Assembly: GCA_027391075.1 (NCBI GenBank)
Contig: DAHYHI010000106.1
Location: 36,907-100,906 of the forward strand
DNA length: 64,000 nt
Source: JAJZAM01 sp027391075
GTDB taxonomy: Bacteria; Actinomycetota; Acidimicrobiia; Acidimicrobiales; Palsa-688
Direction of reading: 5' to 3'
This document shows, in pieces, positions 1 through 8,779 of the stretch. The notes beneath the pieces are model-generated. The model did no database searches, had not been told where the DNA came from, and saw only the letters and a list, made by a program, of their open reading frames with translations. The stretch's first letter is position 1. The number at the start of each line of letters is the position of its first letter. Made by a program: the position numbers and the translations under genes.

Positions 1-437
1 GGGCGATCGTTTTCACACGTACCAAGCACGCAGCTGACCGGCTGACCGAGAATCTCCGCCAGATGAAAGTGGATGCCCGCCCGATCCACGGCGATCTACG
101 CCAAAAGGAGCGGGAGCGGGCCCTTAAAGCGTTCAGCGAAGGACGTCTGGCGGTGCTGGTCGCCACGGACGTCGCAGCTAGAGGCCTCGACGTCGACGAC
201 GTCGACGTAGTCATCCACTTCGACCCGCCAGATGACCACAAAGCCTACCTGCACCGTTCCGGTAGGACTGCCCGCGCTGGGCGCGCCGGGCTCGCCGTGA
301 CACTCGTGCTGTGGAACGAGCAGGCTGCCGTAGAGCGGATCCAGAAGCGTCTGGGCCTCACATCGCCGATCGTGGAGATGTTCTCGAACGATCCTCGCTT
401 AGCGCGTCTCGCCTCGTGGGAACCAACCGAGGTTTAG
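1..437 (+). CDS. DEAD-box RNA helicase, C-terminal part (cut by window edge)
   Basis: The frame is open from base 3 to the TAG at 435-437, so the gene begins left of the window. What remains is the RecA-like helicase C domain: motif IV-like AIVFTRTK, motif V (VATDVAARGLDVD) and motif VI (HRSGRTARAG). This domain closes over RNA and completes the ATP site of RhlE/DeaD-type RNA helicases that remodel RNA or ribosome precursors in the cytoplasm. After motif VI only about 40 residues remain, so there is no long C-terminal RNA-binding extension, unlike the second helicase at 50.2-52 kb. The exact subfamily cannot be told from this half. Confidence 0.93.
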   Translation, partial: AIVFTRTKHAADRLTENLRQMKVDARPIHGDLRQKERERALKAFSEGRLAVLVATDVAARGLDVDDVDVVIHFDPPDDHKAYLHRSGRTARAGRAGLAVTLVLWNEQAAVERIQKRLGLTSPIVEMFSNDPRLARLASWEPTEV

Positions 438-453
438 CCCCAGCCCGGGGGCT
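436..453 (+). terminator. Possible hairpin after helicase gene
   Basis: AGCCCC and GGGGCT can pair around a short C-rich loop, overlapping the helicase stop codon. There is no T-tract, so intrinsic termination is doubtful. Confidence 0.25.
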
Positions 454-506
454 TCAGGTTCCCAGATCCGGCCAGCAGCGACGATGAGAACCAGGCTTAG
501 TGGCAT

Positions 507-1628
507 ATGACCTTTAATCGCCTAGCGGACGCCGTCGGGCTCGTCGCGGGGATCGGGATAGTGGCTGCCACCCTCACGTCGACGCTGAGGGCCGTGGTTT
601 TGCCACGAGCCTCCCAAGGCCTGATCCCCGAGATGACGATCACCTCCTTGCGCCTGTTGTTTCGGGCGAGAGTCAGACGCCACGACGACTACCTGCGCCG
701 TGATCACCTGATGGCCATGTTTGCGCCAGTTGCGCTGCTGGCGATGCTCGTCTCGTGGCTTCTCGTTACCACCGTCGCCTATAGCCTTATCTTCTTCTGC
801 GTCACCGGGCGCTCCCTGGCCGCCTCAGCGGAGCTGTCAGGATCTTCCATCGTCACTTTGGGAACCGTCTCCGACAGCCGGTTCTGGCCTTCGCTGCTAG
901 GCGACTCCGAAGCAGGCGTGGGCCTGCTCATCGTCGCATTGGTTATCAGCTACCTACCCAGCATGTACTCGGCTTTCACCCGCCGCGAGACCGGCGTAAC
1001 CCTGCTCGAGGTCCGTGCCGGGAACCCTCCGTCGGCGACGACGATGCTCCTGCGTTTCCGGCGAATCGACAACGGTCTTGCCGAGATCACCGACCTGTGG
1101 CGTCAGTGGGAGCAGTGGTTCGCCGATATCGAAGAGTCCCACACGACCTTCCCGATACTCGTGTTCTTCCGGTCGCCTCACGGTGAACGTTCCTGGGTGA
1201 CAGCAGCCGGAGCTCTCCTCGACGGAGCCGCACTGTGGATATCAGCCGTCGAGCACCCGGCGGACCCGAACGCCCACCTGTGCATCCGCGCCGGCTTCCT
1301 GTCCCTCAGGAGGATCGCGGACGCTTTCGGAATACCCTACGACCCAGATCCCGCCCCGGACGGACCGGTCAGCGTCTCCAGGCAAGAATGGGACGAGGCC
1401 ATATCCGAGATGCGCGACGGCGGGGTGGCAGTAGTAGAAGACCTGGACCTGGCTTGGGAGAAGTGGAGAGGGTGGCGGGTGAACTACGACACTGTCCTGC
1501 TGCGCCTGGCGAGGCTCATCGAGGCGCCTCCCGCCCCGTGGGTGTCGGATCGCTCTCCGATGGGAGGCTACCGGGACCGGTGGGTTTCCCGCCGGACCGC
1601 CCGAAGAGCCAGCGGGCGCCGGCGATAG
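507..1628 (+). CDS. Membrane protein with K+-channel-like pore segment
   Basis: This 373-residue protein has hydrophobic segments near residues 7-27, 70-100 and 135-155 and a soluble C-terminal half of about 210 residues. Between the second and third segments lies SSIVTLGTVSDS, which resembles the pore helix/selectivity region of two-TM potassium channels (usually TLGYGD) but lacks the GYG. Function is therefore unproven; it could be a degenerate ion channel. The C-terminal half is rich in Trp and acidic residues and shows no domain I recognise. The last 113 bases overlap a convergent small gene on the other strand. Confidence 0.75.
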   Translation: MTFNRLADAVGLVAGIGIVAATLTSTLRAVVLPRASQGLIPEMTITSLRLLFRARVRRHDDYLRRDHLMAMFAPVALLAMLVSWLLVTTVAYSLIFFCVTGRSLAASAELSGSSIVTLGTVSDSRFWPSLLGDSEAGVGLLIVALVISYLPSMYSAFTRRETGVTLLEVRAGNPPSATTMLLRFRRIDNGLAEITDLWRQWEQWFADIEESHTTFPILVFFRSPHGERSWVTAAGALLDGAALWISAVEHPADPNAHLCIRAGFLSLRRIADAFGIPYDPDPAPDGPVSVSRQEWDEAISEMRDGGVAVVEDLDLAWEKWRGWRVNYDTVLLRLARLIEAPPAPWVSDRSPMGGYRDRWVSRRTARRASGRRR

Positions 1629-1857
1629 CAGCACCGATACCGAGCAGGACGGGGACGATCCCGAAGAGGTCGGCGGCGTCGTTCTGCGGGCCGGGCACGG
1701 CGACGGTGACGTTCGGTCCGCCGACGATGGTGATCACAGACCCGGCCCCCCGGGGTAGCGTCGACGCGGGCGCCACAGAAGTGGACGGAGGCGACGTCGA
1801 AGAGGAGGCCTGGGCGGAGGCGACCACGAAAACCCCGCCGACGTCGAAGCTGTGCAC
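1516..1857 (-). CDS. Small single-pass membrane protein, unknown function
   Basis: This is a 113-residue reading frame with a GTG start preceded by GAGAAGG. It is Ser/Thr/Pro-rich over residues 17-36. A hydrophobic stretch near residues 64-88 (LFGIVPVLLGIGAAIAGARW) is followed by a basic RSGGK and a polar tail, giving a one-pass topology with a short cytoplasmic end. Third codon positions are strongly G/C like those of the neighbours, which argues that it is real although it overlaps the 3' end of the convergent membrane-protein gene. It lies divergent from murA. No family recognised. Confidence 0.55.
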   Translation of the reverse strand: MHSFDVGGVFVVASAQASSSTSPPSTSVAPASTLPRGAGSVITIVGGPNVTVAVPGPQNDAADLFGIVPVLLGIGAAIAGARWLFGRSGGKPTGPGSLPSESDPTPTGREAPR

Positions 1858-1949
1858 ACCCCACCTTCTCGCACCCAGAGGAGCCTTGGCAAGCCGCGCT
1901 GCTAGCTGTCCGCTCCGGGCAGCGCCGCGCGGCGGGTAGTCTCGCTAGC

Positions 1950-3248
1950 ATGTCGGATTCTTGGCTGATCGAACCCTCCGGTCCCCTGCGGGGTGAAGTG
2001 GAGGTCCGCGGCTCCAAGAACGCTGTGACCAAGCACATGGTAGCGGCGATACTCGCCCGGGAACCCAGCACCATCTCTAACGTCCCCGAAGTCGGCGACG
2101 TCGAGATCACCGCGCAGATCCTCTCAGCCCTCGGAGCGGGAGTCGAGCGCAGAGGCGACGCCATCACTGTTACGCCTCCCGAAGGGCCCGGCTCGTCGGT
2201 GCCTCTGTCTTTCAGCGGGCTCAACAGGATCCCCGTGCTGCTGCTGGGGCCCCTCCTGCACCTGACCGGGGAGGCCTTCGTTCCGAGGGTCGGAGGCGAC
2301 CAGATAGGCGGACGACCCGTCGACTTCCACGTCGAGGCCCTCAGGGCTTTCGGGGCTGAAGTGGACGTCACCGCCGAGGGTATAGCAGCGCGCTGCCGAG
2401 GTCTTAAAGGTGCGATCATCGAGCTTCCCTACCCGAGCGTGGGAGCCACCGAGTCGGCTCTTTTGTGTGCCGCGCTCGCCGAAGGCAAGTCCGTCATCCG
2501 CAACGCAGCGAACGAGCCGGAAGTCCTGGAGTTGGCGTTGTTCTTGCAGCGGATGGGAGCGTGCATCGAGTTGCGCCCCGACCGGCGGATCATAATCGAG
2601 GGCGTCCCCAAGCTCCACGGGGCCAGGACGCGCCTTCAAGGCGACCGCAACGAAGCTTTCAGCTATCTGATCGCCGGTCTGCTCACGAAAGGGCAGGTGC
2701 GCGTCGTGGGATGCAACCAGGACCGCCTGGTCACTGCTATCACTACCTTGATGAAGATGGGAGCAGTTGTCGAGATCGACGACTCCGGCCTGACAGCGTC
2801 AGCGCCGAACGGGTTGCGGCCGGCAGCAGTGCAGACCGACGTCCACCCAGGGTTCATGACCGACTGGCAGACTCCCCTCATGGTCCTTTTCACCCAGTGC
2901 GAAGGGATGTCGGTCCTGCACGAGACGGTCTACGAGGACCGTTTCGTGTACGTTCCGGCCCTCAAGCAGATGGGCTGTGAAATAGAGCTGTTCTCGACGT
3001 GCCTGGGCGGGTCGGCCTGTCGCTTCCACGAGAAGAGCTACCTGCACTCGGCCGTAGTTCGTGGCGTGTCGAAGCTGACCGGGGCAGAAGTAGACATCCC
3101 CGACGTCAGGGCTGGCTTCTCCAGCGTCATAGCCGCAGCGGCGGCTGAAGGCTCTTCTCTACTTCACGGGGTGCACCACCTCGAACGCGGTTATCACCGC
3201 CCGGCCGAGCAGCTGCGCTCATTGGGCCTGGATCTACGCACGAAGTGA
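1950..3248 (+). CDS. murA: UDP-GlcNAc enolpyruvyl transferase (MurA family), Cys-to-Asp type
   Basis: The 432-residue product matches the EPSP synthase/MurA fold, which transfers enolpyruvate from PEP to UDP-N-acetylglucosamine in the first committed step of peptidoglycan synthesis in the cytoplasm. Lys23 (GSKNA) and Arg122 (GGRPVDFH) fit substrate-binding positions, and DVRAGFSS near the C-terminus fits the PEP-binding Arg. The catalytic loop reads GGDQIGGRP, so Asp117 stands where E. coli has Cys115. The same replacement in mycobacterial MurA gives intrinsic fosfomycin insensitivity. The stop overlaps the GTG of the next gene by four bases, so the two are co-translated. No other mur genes are nearby; a paralogue with another substrate is possible. 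Confidence 0.85.
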   Translation: MSDSWLIEPSGPLRGEVEVRGSKNAVTKHMVAAILAREPSTISNVPEVGDVEITAQILSALGAGVERRGDAITVTPPEGPGSSVPLSFSGLNRIPVLLLGPLLHLTGEAFVPRVGGDQIGGRPVDFHVEALRAFGAEVDVTAEGIAARCRGLKGAIIELPYPSVGATESALLCAALAEGKSVIRNAANEPEVLELALFLQRMGACIELRPDRRIIIEGVPKLHGARTRLQGDRNEAFSYLIAGLLTKGQVRVVGCNQDRLVTAITTLMKMGAVVEIDDSGLTASAPNGLRPAAVQTDVHPGFMTDWQTPLMVLFTQCEGMSVLHETVYEDRFVYVPALKQMGCEIELFSTCLGGSACRFHEKSYLHSAVVRGVSKLTGAEVDIPDVRAGFSSVIAAAAAEGSSLLHGVHHLERGYHRPAEQLRSLGLDLRTK

Positions 3249-4054
3249 CCCAGGCGTCTCTCACGGCCCAGGCGGCGGACGTCGCTCCAGGCTCGCTCTA
3301 CCACTTCGACGGGCGCTTCTACCATCCCCAGCCGGTGACCGCAGGGCCGTGGAATCCCGACGCCCAGCACGGCGGCCCTGTCGCCGCTCTGCTCGCGGGC
3401 GCCTTGGAAGCCGGCGCCGGGAGCGCGCTGGTTCGAATCACGGTAGAACTGCTCCGGCCGGTTCCTCTGAGGTCGCTGAGCTTGACGCGACGAATCGTGA
3501 AAGCCGGACGTAGCGTCACGGTCATCGACGCTACAATCAGCGCCGACGGCGTCGATGTGGCGACAGCCCGAGGGCTCAACCTCCGCCGCCTCGAGGTCGC
3601 CGCTCCTTCTCAGGCTGCTACTCCCCCACCGGCTATCCCCTCCCCCCAGCCCACCCCTAGCGGGGCTCGGCGCACGCCGTTTGCCTCTGCAGTGGAAATG
3701 CGCTTCGTCGAGGGAAGCTGGGAGGAGCTGGGGCCGGCGACGCTTTGGACGAGGCTCCTGCTGCCCGTCGTGGACCAAGAACCTGTCACCGCCATGCAAA
3801 GGGCGGCCGCCGCCGCTGACTTCGCTAACGGGATCAGCCGTGTCGTGGACTTCGAAACGCACACGTTCATAAACGCGGATCTCACTGTCGCTATATCCCG
3901 GCCACCCCGAGACGAATGGATCGGATTCGAGATGGCCAGTCACGTCTCCAACCAGGGCACCGGCCACGCTGAAAGCAGGATCTTCGACACCGCCGGGACA
4001 ATAGGCCGGTCGATACAATCGCTGATCGTCACCGAGAAAGGCCCCGCCACGTAG
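3245..4054 (+). CDS. Acyl-CoA thioesterase-like hot-dog protein
   Basis: The 269-residue protein has the double hot-dog layout of TesB-like thioesterases (4HBT_3): an N-terminal half with NPDAQHGGPVAALLAGALE, where the His-Gly-Gly turn is typical, and a C-terminal half with DLTVAISRPPRDEWIGFE. A Pro/Ala-rich linker lies near residues 120-140. Family members hydrolyse acyl-CoAs in the cytoplasm; the chain length preference cannot be read here. The GTG start lies inside the murA stop (GTGA), which fixes the start and indicates translational coupling, although a functional link to MurA is not obvious. Confidence 0.8.
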   Translation: MTQASLTAQAADVAPGSLYHFDGRFYHPQPVTAGPWNPDAQHGGPVAALLAGALEAGAGSALVRITVELLRPVPLRSLSLTRRIVKAGRSVTVIDATISADGVDVATARGLNLRRLEVAAPSQAATPPPAIPSPQPTPSGARRTPFASAVEMRFVEGSWEELGPATLWTRLLLPVVDQEPVTAMQRAAAAADFANGISRVVDFETHTFINADLTVAISRPPRDEWIGFEMASHVSNQGTGHAESRIFDTAGTIGRSIQSLIVTEKGPAT

Positions 4055-4109
4055 TTCTGGGAAAGTGGTGCTTCTCAGCGTGCTCCACGGCCGCCAGGCG
4101 CCGGCGGAT

Positions 4110-7100
4110 TCAGGCGGTGCTGCGTCGTAGACGGCGCAGAGAGAGGGATGCTGCTGCGAGGCGATCCCCGCAGCTCGCAGCCGACGAGTCGAGAACCTCG
4201 GATGCGGCCGGCACGCGCAAGGCGCCTGGGTCGCTGCTCGTCGCGGTATTCCCCTCCAGGCGCGCCGCCTGGACGGAGACGTCACGGCGCCACTCCGCCA
4301 GGTCGTCCATGATCGAACGCGCCTGCCAAACCAGAAGCTTCGATGGCGGCGGGGAGGACTCCATGGCCGTGTCGACGATCGCCGTTATCCGCTCCACCAA
4401 CGACCCGGAGGCTCCGAGGGAGTCCCACGCCTTGAGAGCGTCCGCGAGGTTCACATTGCTCTCATGAGCCGAACCTACGGCTTTTATGATCTCCGCCCGG
4501 CGGGTTGCGCTGCGAACCTGACGGGACAAGGTCGCTGTCTCCCCAGTCTCGTCGTCCCCGTCAGCGTCGTCGGGCCGAGCAGACAGACCTTCTTCGAGTC
4601 GCGAAACGATCGTCGTGTAGGTTTCAGCACGCTGGTCGGCCGGGCGGTCGACGGCTTCTAGGAGGTAGCACCTGGCGAGGCCGCCCACGGCAGCGGCCAG
4701 CTCGTCTCTTAGTTCCGCCTCCTCGGAGGCCTCGAGGTTGGCAGAGAGAACGTCCAGCCGAGCCCAAATCGTACCGGCGTCGCACACCCGCCTAGCGACC
4801 CAGAAGGCTAGGGCCGCGTCAGCCAGGCTGCAACCGAGCTCGCTAGCCAAGTCATGCGCCCAGACGATCCCCATCCGGTCGACCATCTCACCTGCAACGT
4901 CGGTAGCGGCTAGCTGGTTGTAGAGGCGATGGCGCGGTATCAGGTCTGAGAAGACCCTACGGAGCTCGGAGGGGAAATAAGCGTGCACCGCCTCGGCGAA
5001 GACGGGGTCTGCCGCGGCGCCGCTGGACTCCAATGACTTGACGATGTCCGACTTGGCATACGCGAGCAGGGTCGCAAGCTCAGGCCTGATCAGGCCGGCT
5101 CCGGCCCTCCTGCGCACCTCGAACTCGACGCGATCGGGGAGGACCTCTACGCCACGATCGAAGAGTCCGTCGCCTTCGAGGGAGTCGACCAAGTACTCGT
5201 AGGAGTCAAGCTCCCGTTCGCTGCGTCTAGCAGCTCGGTTGAGAGCGACCACGCTGTGGTCTACCTGGGCAAGGACCGCATCCGCCACTTCTGGCTCTGC
5301 CCGCTCGAGGTACCCGTCCCGATGAGACTCGGAGAGCCGGCCCTCCGAGATGGCCAGTGCCAGGAGAATCTTGAGGTTCACCTCCCGATCCGAGGTTGCC
5401 ACACCCGCGGCGTTGTCGATGAAGTCGGCGTTGACCCGACCACCCCTCCTGCTAAAGCGCAGACGTGCCCTCTGGGTCACCCCGAGGTTCGCACCTTCTC
5501 CTATTACGCGGGCTCTCACCTGCTCAGAGGTGATCCGGACCGTGTCGTTTGCGTGGTCGGCCACGTCCGCGTCTGACTCTTCGGGGGCCGCCACGAACGT
5601 CCCGATACCACCGAACCACAACAAGTCCACCGGGGCGGCGAGGATCGCCGACATTAGCTCCGGCGGGCTGGTATCTCCAGGGGTAATGCCAAGAGCCTTA
5701 GCCGCCTCGGGGCTGACAGGAACAGACTTGGAGTCTCTAGGCCAAACCCCCCCGCCTCTTGAGATCAGGCTCCGGTCGTAGTCGTCCCAGCTCGAACGCG
5801 ACAGGCGAGCGAGCCGGCAACGCTCTTCGAAGGACAGCTTCCGATCCGGTTCGGGATCCAAGAAGATGTGACGGTGGTCGAAAGCGCCGACCAGCTCGAT
5901 AGCTGAGCTTTGGATCATGCCGTTTCCGAACACGTCGCCTGACATGTCGCCGACGCCCACGACACGGAAGGGATCTTCGGAAACGTCGATCCCGAGCTCT
6001 TTGAAGTGGCGGCTTACCGCCACCCAGGCACCTCTTGCGGTGATGCCCATAGCTTTGTGGTCATATCCTCGCGATCCTCCCGAGGCGAACGCGTCGCCTA
6101 ACCAGAAGCCTCGGCGCTCCGCCAGCGAGTTCGCCAGGTCACTAAAAGTGGCAGTGCCTTTGTCAGCAGCTACCACGAGGTAAGGGTCCGGACCATCCGA
6201 GGCAAGCACCGTTGGGGGCGAGACCACCTGGTCGTCTCGGTAGTCGTCGGTTATCTCCAATAACGCAGAAATGAAACTCTCGTAAGCGGATGCCACTTCC
6301 TCTTGGGTCGGTCGACTCCGACTAGCGAAGCGCCCGGAACCTCCGGCCACCTGGCGTACCACGAAGCCCCCCTTGGCTCCAGTCGGTACGATCGGAGCGT
6401 TCTTCTTGACCTGAGCGAACGCCAAGTCGAGAACTTCCGTGCGGAAGTCTTCAGGACGCTCACTCCAGCGGATACCTCCACGAGCCACCCGGCCCGCCCT
6501 TAGATGGATTCCCTCCACCGCCGTAGAGTGCACGAACGTCTCGACCTCGGGACGCGGCGGGACCGACTCGGGCACCGCCCTTCCGTCGAGCTTCAACACC
6601 AGCGCCGGAGGGGACGCTGGCAATCCGTCTGGAGCGTTTCGCCATTCAGGATTATAGAAGTTCGTTCGCCAGGTGGCGTCGATCAGCGCTAGCAGCCCGC
6701 GAAGCAACCTGTCGTCGTCTAATCGAGTGACTGAAGCAAGATTGTCGACACAGGCCTGCCGAGCGGTGTCGACAGCTGCCGCCGAAGTCGAAGCAGTCCC
6801 TCGGACGGTGTCAAATCGCGCTTCGAAATAGGCAACGAGCGCCGCTGTTAGCTCAGGGTATGCGGCCAGGGAGTCGGCCGCGGCGTCGAGTTCGACAGTA
6901 ACAACCACCTGGGACCAGTAGCGCACGTAGGCGCGCAACACAGTCACCTGACGCCAGGTGAGCGCCGCCACGAGCACAAGACGGTTCAGGGGGTCGACGT
7001 CGACGAGGCCGGCCTCGTCAGCACACAAGGCGTCGACCAAGCGCTCCGAGAAGCCTGTCGGATACGCCAGGGCACCTCGGCAGCCATCCGCGCCTCTGAC

Positions 7101-7487
7101 TCTGAGACCCATGTCGTCGACGTGCACTACACGCCTGCGGGCGCCGCCTGCGGGAATCTGAATCGGGATTGATTCGACCAGACTGAGACCGAAACTTTCC
7201 AGCACCGGCACTATCTCCGCCAGCTCGGCGCGCTGCAGCGAGAACCGCCTGATCCGAAAAGAGCTGTCAGGATCGCGGGGTTCTCTCACCACGAAACGCC
7301 CTGCGTTGCCGTCGAGGCGGCGTATCACCTCGAGTTCCTCGACGGCCTCCGCAGGCCTTGTCCGTTCCTTGTATGCCGGCGGAAGGCTTTCGAGCTTGAC
7401 GCTGGTCTCTTCGACACCAGCGAGCCTGCTCAGTGCCAGGACGCCGTTGTCCCATGACTGGTCAGTTTGTGCTGTCATGTCGACCAT
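4110..7487 (-). CDS. gdh: NAD-specific glutamate dehydrogenase, short large-type
   Basis: The roughly 1125-residue protein belongs to the large NAD-dependent glutamate dehydrogenases, which oxidise glutamate to 2-oxoglutarate and ammonia. The catalytic region contains KKNAPIVPTGAKGGFVVR (substrate lysines), DKGTATFSDLANSLAE, the dinucleotide-binding VGVGDMSGDVFGNGM, WFGGIGTFV and IGEGANLGVTQ. Mycobacterial and proteobacterial members run to about 1600 residues; this one lacks much of the regulatory N-terminal part. The frame is open further upstream, but an ATG pair at 7485-7490 preceded by GGAG, and the divergent crotonase at 7549, favour the start given here. It probably funnels amino-acid nitrogen from catabolism. 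Confidence 0.9.
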   Translation of the reverse strand: MVDMTAQTDQSWDNGVLALSRLAGVEETSVKLESLPPAYKERTRPAEAVEELEVIRRLDGNAGRFVVREPRDPDSSFRIRRFSLQRAELAEIVPVLESFGLSLVESIPIQIPAGGARRRVVHVDDMGLRVRGADGCRGALAYPTGFSERLVDALCADEAGLVDVDPLNRLVLVAALTWRQVTVLRAYVRYWSQVVVTVELDAAADSLAAYPELTAALVAYFEARFDTVRGTASTSAAAVDTARQACVDNLASVTRLDDDRLLRGLLALIDATWRTNFYNPEWRNAPDGLPASPPALVLKLDGRAVPESVPPRPEVETFVHSTAVEGIHLRAGRVARGGIRWSERPEDFRTEVLDLAFAQVKKNAPIVPTGAKGGFVVRQVAGGSGRFASRSRPTQEEVASAYESFISALLEITDDYRDDQVVSPPTVLASDGPDPYLVVAADKGTATFSDLANSLAERRGFWLGDAFASGGSRGYDHKAMGITARGAWVAVSRHFKELGIDVSEDPFRVVGVGDMSGDVFGNGMIQSSAIELVGAFDHRHIFLDPEPDRKLSFEERCRLARLSRSSWDDYDRSLISRGGGVWPRDSKSVPVSPEAAKALGITPGDTSPPELMSAILAAPVDLLWFGGIGTFVAAPEESDADVADHANDTVRITSEQVRARVIGEGANLGVTQRARLRFSRRGGRVNADFIDNAAGVATSDREVNLKILLALAISEGRLSESHRDGYLERAEPEVADAVLAQVDHSVVALNRAARRSERELDSYEYLVDSLEGDGLFDRGVEVLPDRVEFEVRRRAGAGLIRPELATLLAYAKSDIVKSLESSGAAADPVFAEAVHAYFPSELRRVFSDLIPRHRLYNQLAATDVAGEMVDRMGIVWAHDLASELGCSLADAALAFWVARRVCDAGTIWARLDVLSANLEASEEAELRDELAAAVGGLARCYLLEAVDRPADQRAETYTTIVSRLEEGLSARPDDADGDDETGETATLSRQVRSATRRAEIIKAVGSAHESNVNLADALKAWDSLGASGSLVERITAIVDTAMESSPPPSKLLVWQARSIMDDLAEWRRDVSVQAARLEGNTATSSDPGALRVPAASEVLDSSAASCGDRLAAASLSLRRLRRSTA

Positions 7488-7548
7488 CATCGCGCTCCAC
7501 TGCCGGCGACACCCGCGAGTGGCGCCGTGCGTGGCTAGCCTTGCATTC

Positions 7549-8262
7549 ATGTCAGTGTCTTTCGAGCGCGACGGCGCGGTCGCAGTCCTACGATTCGACG
7601 ACGGCAAGGCCAACGTGTTGAGCCACGCTGTCATAGAAGATTTCCACCGTCACCTCGATGCGGTAGAGGCGGACCGGACTTTCCGCGCAACCGTGATCGT
7701 GGGCAGGCCCGGCCGGTTCTGCGCCGGCTTTGACCTCGCGACGATGAACCGCGACGCTGAGTCGATGAGATCTCTGGTGGCCGCCGGCGGCCGCTTGATT
7801 GCCCGCCTCTTCATGCACCCAATGCCGCTCGTGGCCGCTTGCAGCGGCCACGCTTTGGCGGCGGGAGCGCTCATGCTCCTCGCATGCGACGACCGCCTCG
7901 CTGCCGGCGGCGAGGCGAAGATCGGCCTGAACGAGGTGACTATCGGCCTTGCCCTGCCCTCTTGGGCGGTGTCGCTCGCCCGTTACAGGCTCGCAGGAGG
8001 CCACTTCGACCGTTGCGTCATCCTCGGAGAGCTCACAAATCCCGCTAGCGCTGTGGCCGCCGGCTTCATCGACACGGTGGTGGAAGCAGAGTCCCTGGAG
8101 CAGGTAACGCTTGAACGTGCCAGGATGCTCGCCGGGCTGGACAGGGATTCGGTCGCGACAACCAAGCGCCGGGCGAGAGTGGCCGTCGCACAGTCCATGA
8201 CCGACGGGATCGACGCCGACGTAGCGTCCATGTCCCAGCCCTCGCCCCGGCCGGCTGGCTAG
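7549..8262 (+). CDS. Enoyl-CoA hydratase/isomerase (crotonase) family
   Basis: The 237-residue protein carries the crotonase signature: GRPGRFCAGFDLATM forms the first oxyanion-hole loop, followed by SGHALAAGALMLLACDDR and LNEVTIGLALPSW. The second catalytic Glu position is present (LNEV), but the first, normally in GGGxE, is replaced (AAGAL). Simple hydration with the usual two-glutamate mechanism is therefore uncertain, and isomerase or other crotonase chemistry is possible. The ATG at 7549 is chosen because conservation starts there. Expression is divergent from the glutamate dehydrogenase, with about 60 bases between them. Confidence 0.85.
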   Translation: MSVSFERDGAVAVLRFDDGKANVLSHAVIEDFHRHLDAVEADRTFRATVIVGRPGRFCAGFDLATMNRDAESMRSLVAAGGRLIARLFMHPMPLVAACSGHALAAGALMLLACDDRLAAGGEAKIGLNEVTIGLALPSWAVSLARYRLAGGHFDRCVILGELTNPASAVAAGFIDTVVEAESLEQVTLERARMLAGLDRDSVATTKRRARVAVAQSMTDGIDADVASMSQPSPRPAG

Positions 8263-8281
8263 CCTCCGGGCGGATCGACAC

Positions 8282-8779
8282 CTACATGGTGAGGGTCGCC
8301 GCCGCGACACCTCCCAGTTCCCGGACGGCGTTTAGGTGGCCCGCCGTCGGAGAGCCCATGACTACTTCAGTATCGGCGACGCGGCGCCAGCGCAGGCCTG
8401 CCGTTATCGACTCCAGCGCCCGCAGAGCCCCTGTGGCGTCGCCGTCAGCGTGAAGCACCGCCGCATAGGGCAGGGATGCGGTCGACTCCAGGCAGGGGTA
8501 GTACACCTGGTCGAAGAAGTGCTTGATCGCCCCCGCCAGGTAGCCTAGGTTCACGGGACCGACCACTACGACCCCGTCGGCGTTGAGAGCGTCCGCGGCC
8601 GAGGCCCGCAGTGCCGGCACTTCCACCACGACCACTCCCTCGATCGCCGGGTCTCTCGCTCCTTCCAGGCACGCGATCAGCAAAGCGTGAGTCGACGGTG
8701 AGACCGTGTGGTGGACCACGAGCAGCCTCTTAGGTTCCGGCCGGTCCGCACGGGGACCTCCGGATTCGGGGGCCTTCAC
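8282..8779 (-). CDS. Flavodoxin-like NAD(P)H/FMN oxidoreductase family protein
   Basis: The 165-residue protein has a flavodoxin fold: LLVVHHTVSPST resembles the phosphate-binding first loop, DGVVVVGPVNLGYLAGAIKHFFDQVYYP resembles the region that contacts the flavin ring, and a central LPYAAVLHADGD strand follows. Such proteins bind FMN and transfer electrons in the cytoplasm; the partner is unknown. The start codon overlaps the stop of the upstream glycosylase gene (ATGA), so both form a two-gene operon and the start is well supported. Residues 1-15 are polar and probably disordered. Confidence 0.75.
   Translation of the reverse strand: MKAPESGGPRADRPEPKRLLVVHHTVSPSTHALLIACLEGARDPAIEGVVVVEVPALRASAADALNADGVVVVGPVNLGYLAGAIKHFFDQVYYPCLESTASLPYAAVLHADGDATGALRALESITAGLRWRRVADTEVVMGSPTAGHLNAVRELGGVAAATLTM

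Noticed and set aside
1568..2639. Long minus-strand frames opposite murA.
   Set aside because: They are out-of-frame shadows of a clear MurA with no domain or ribosome site of their own.
7488..7634. Upstream extension of the glutamate dehydrogenase frame.
   Set aside because: It overlaps the start of the divergent crotonase gene, and a GGAG-preceded ATG lies just inside.
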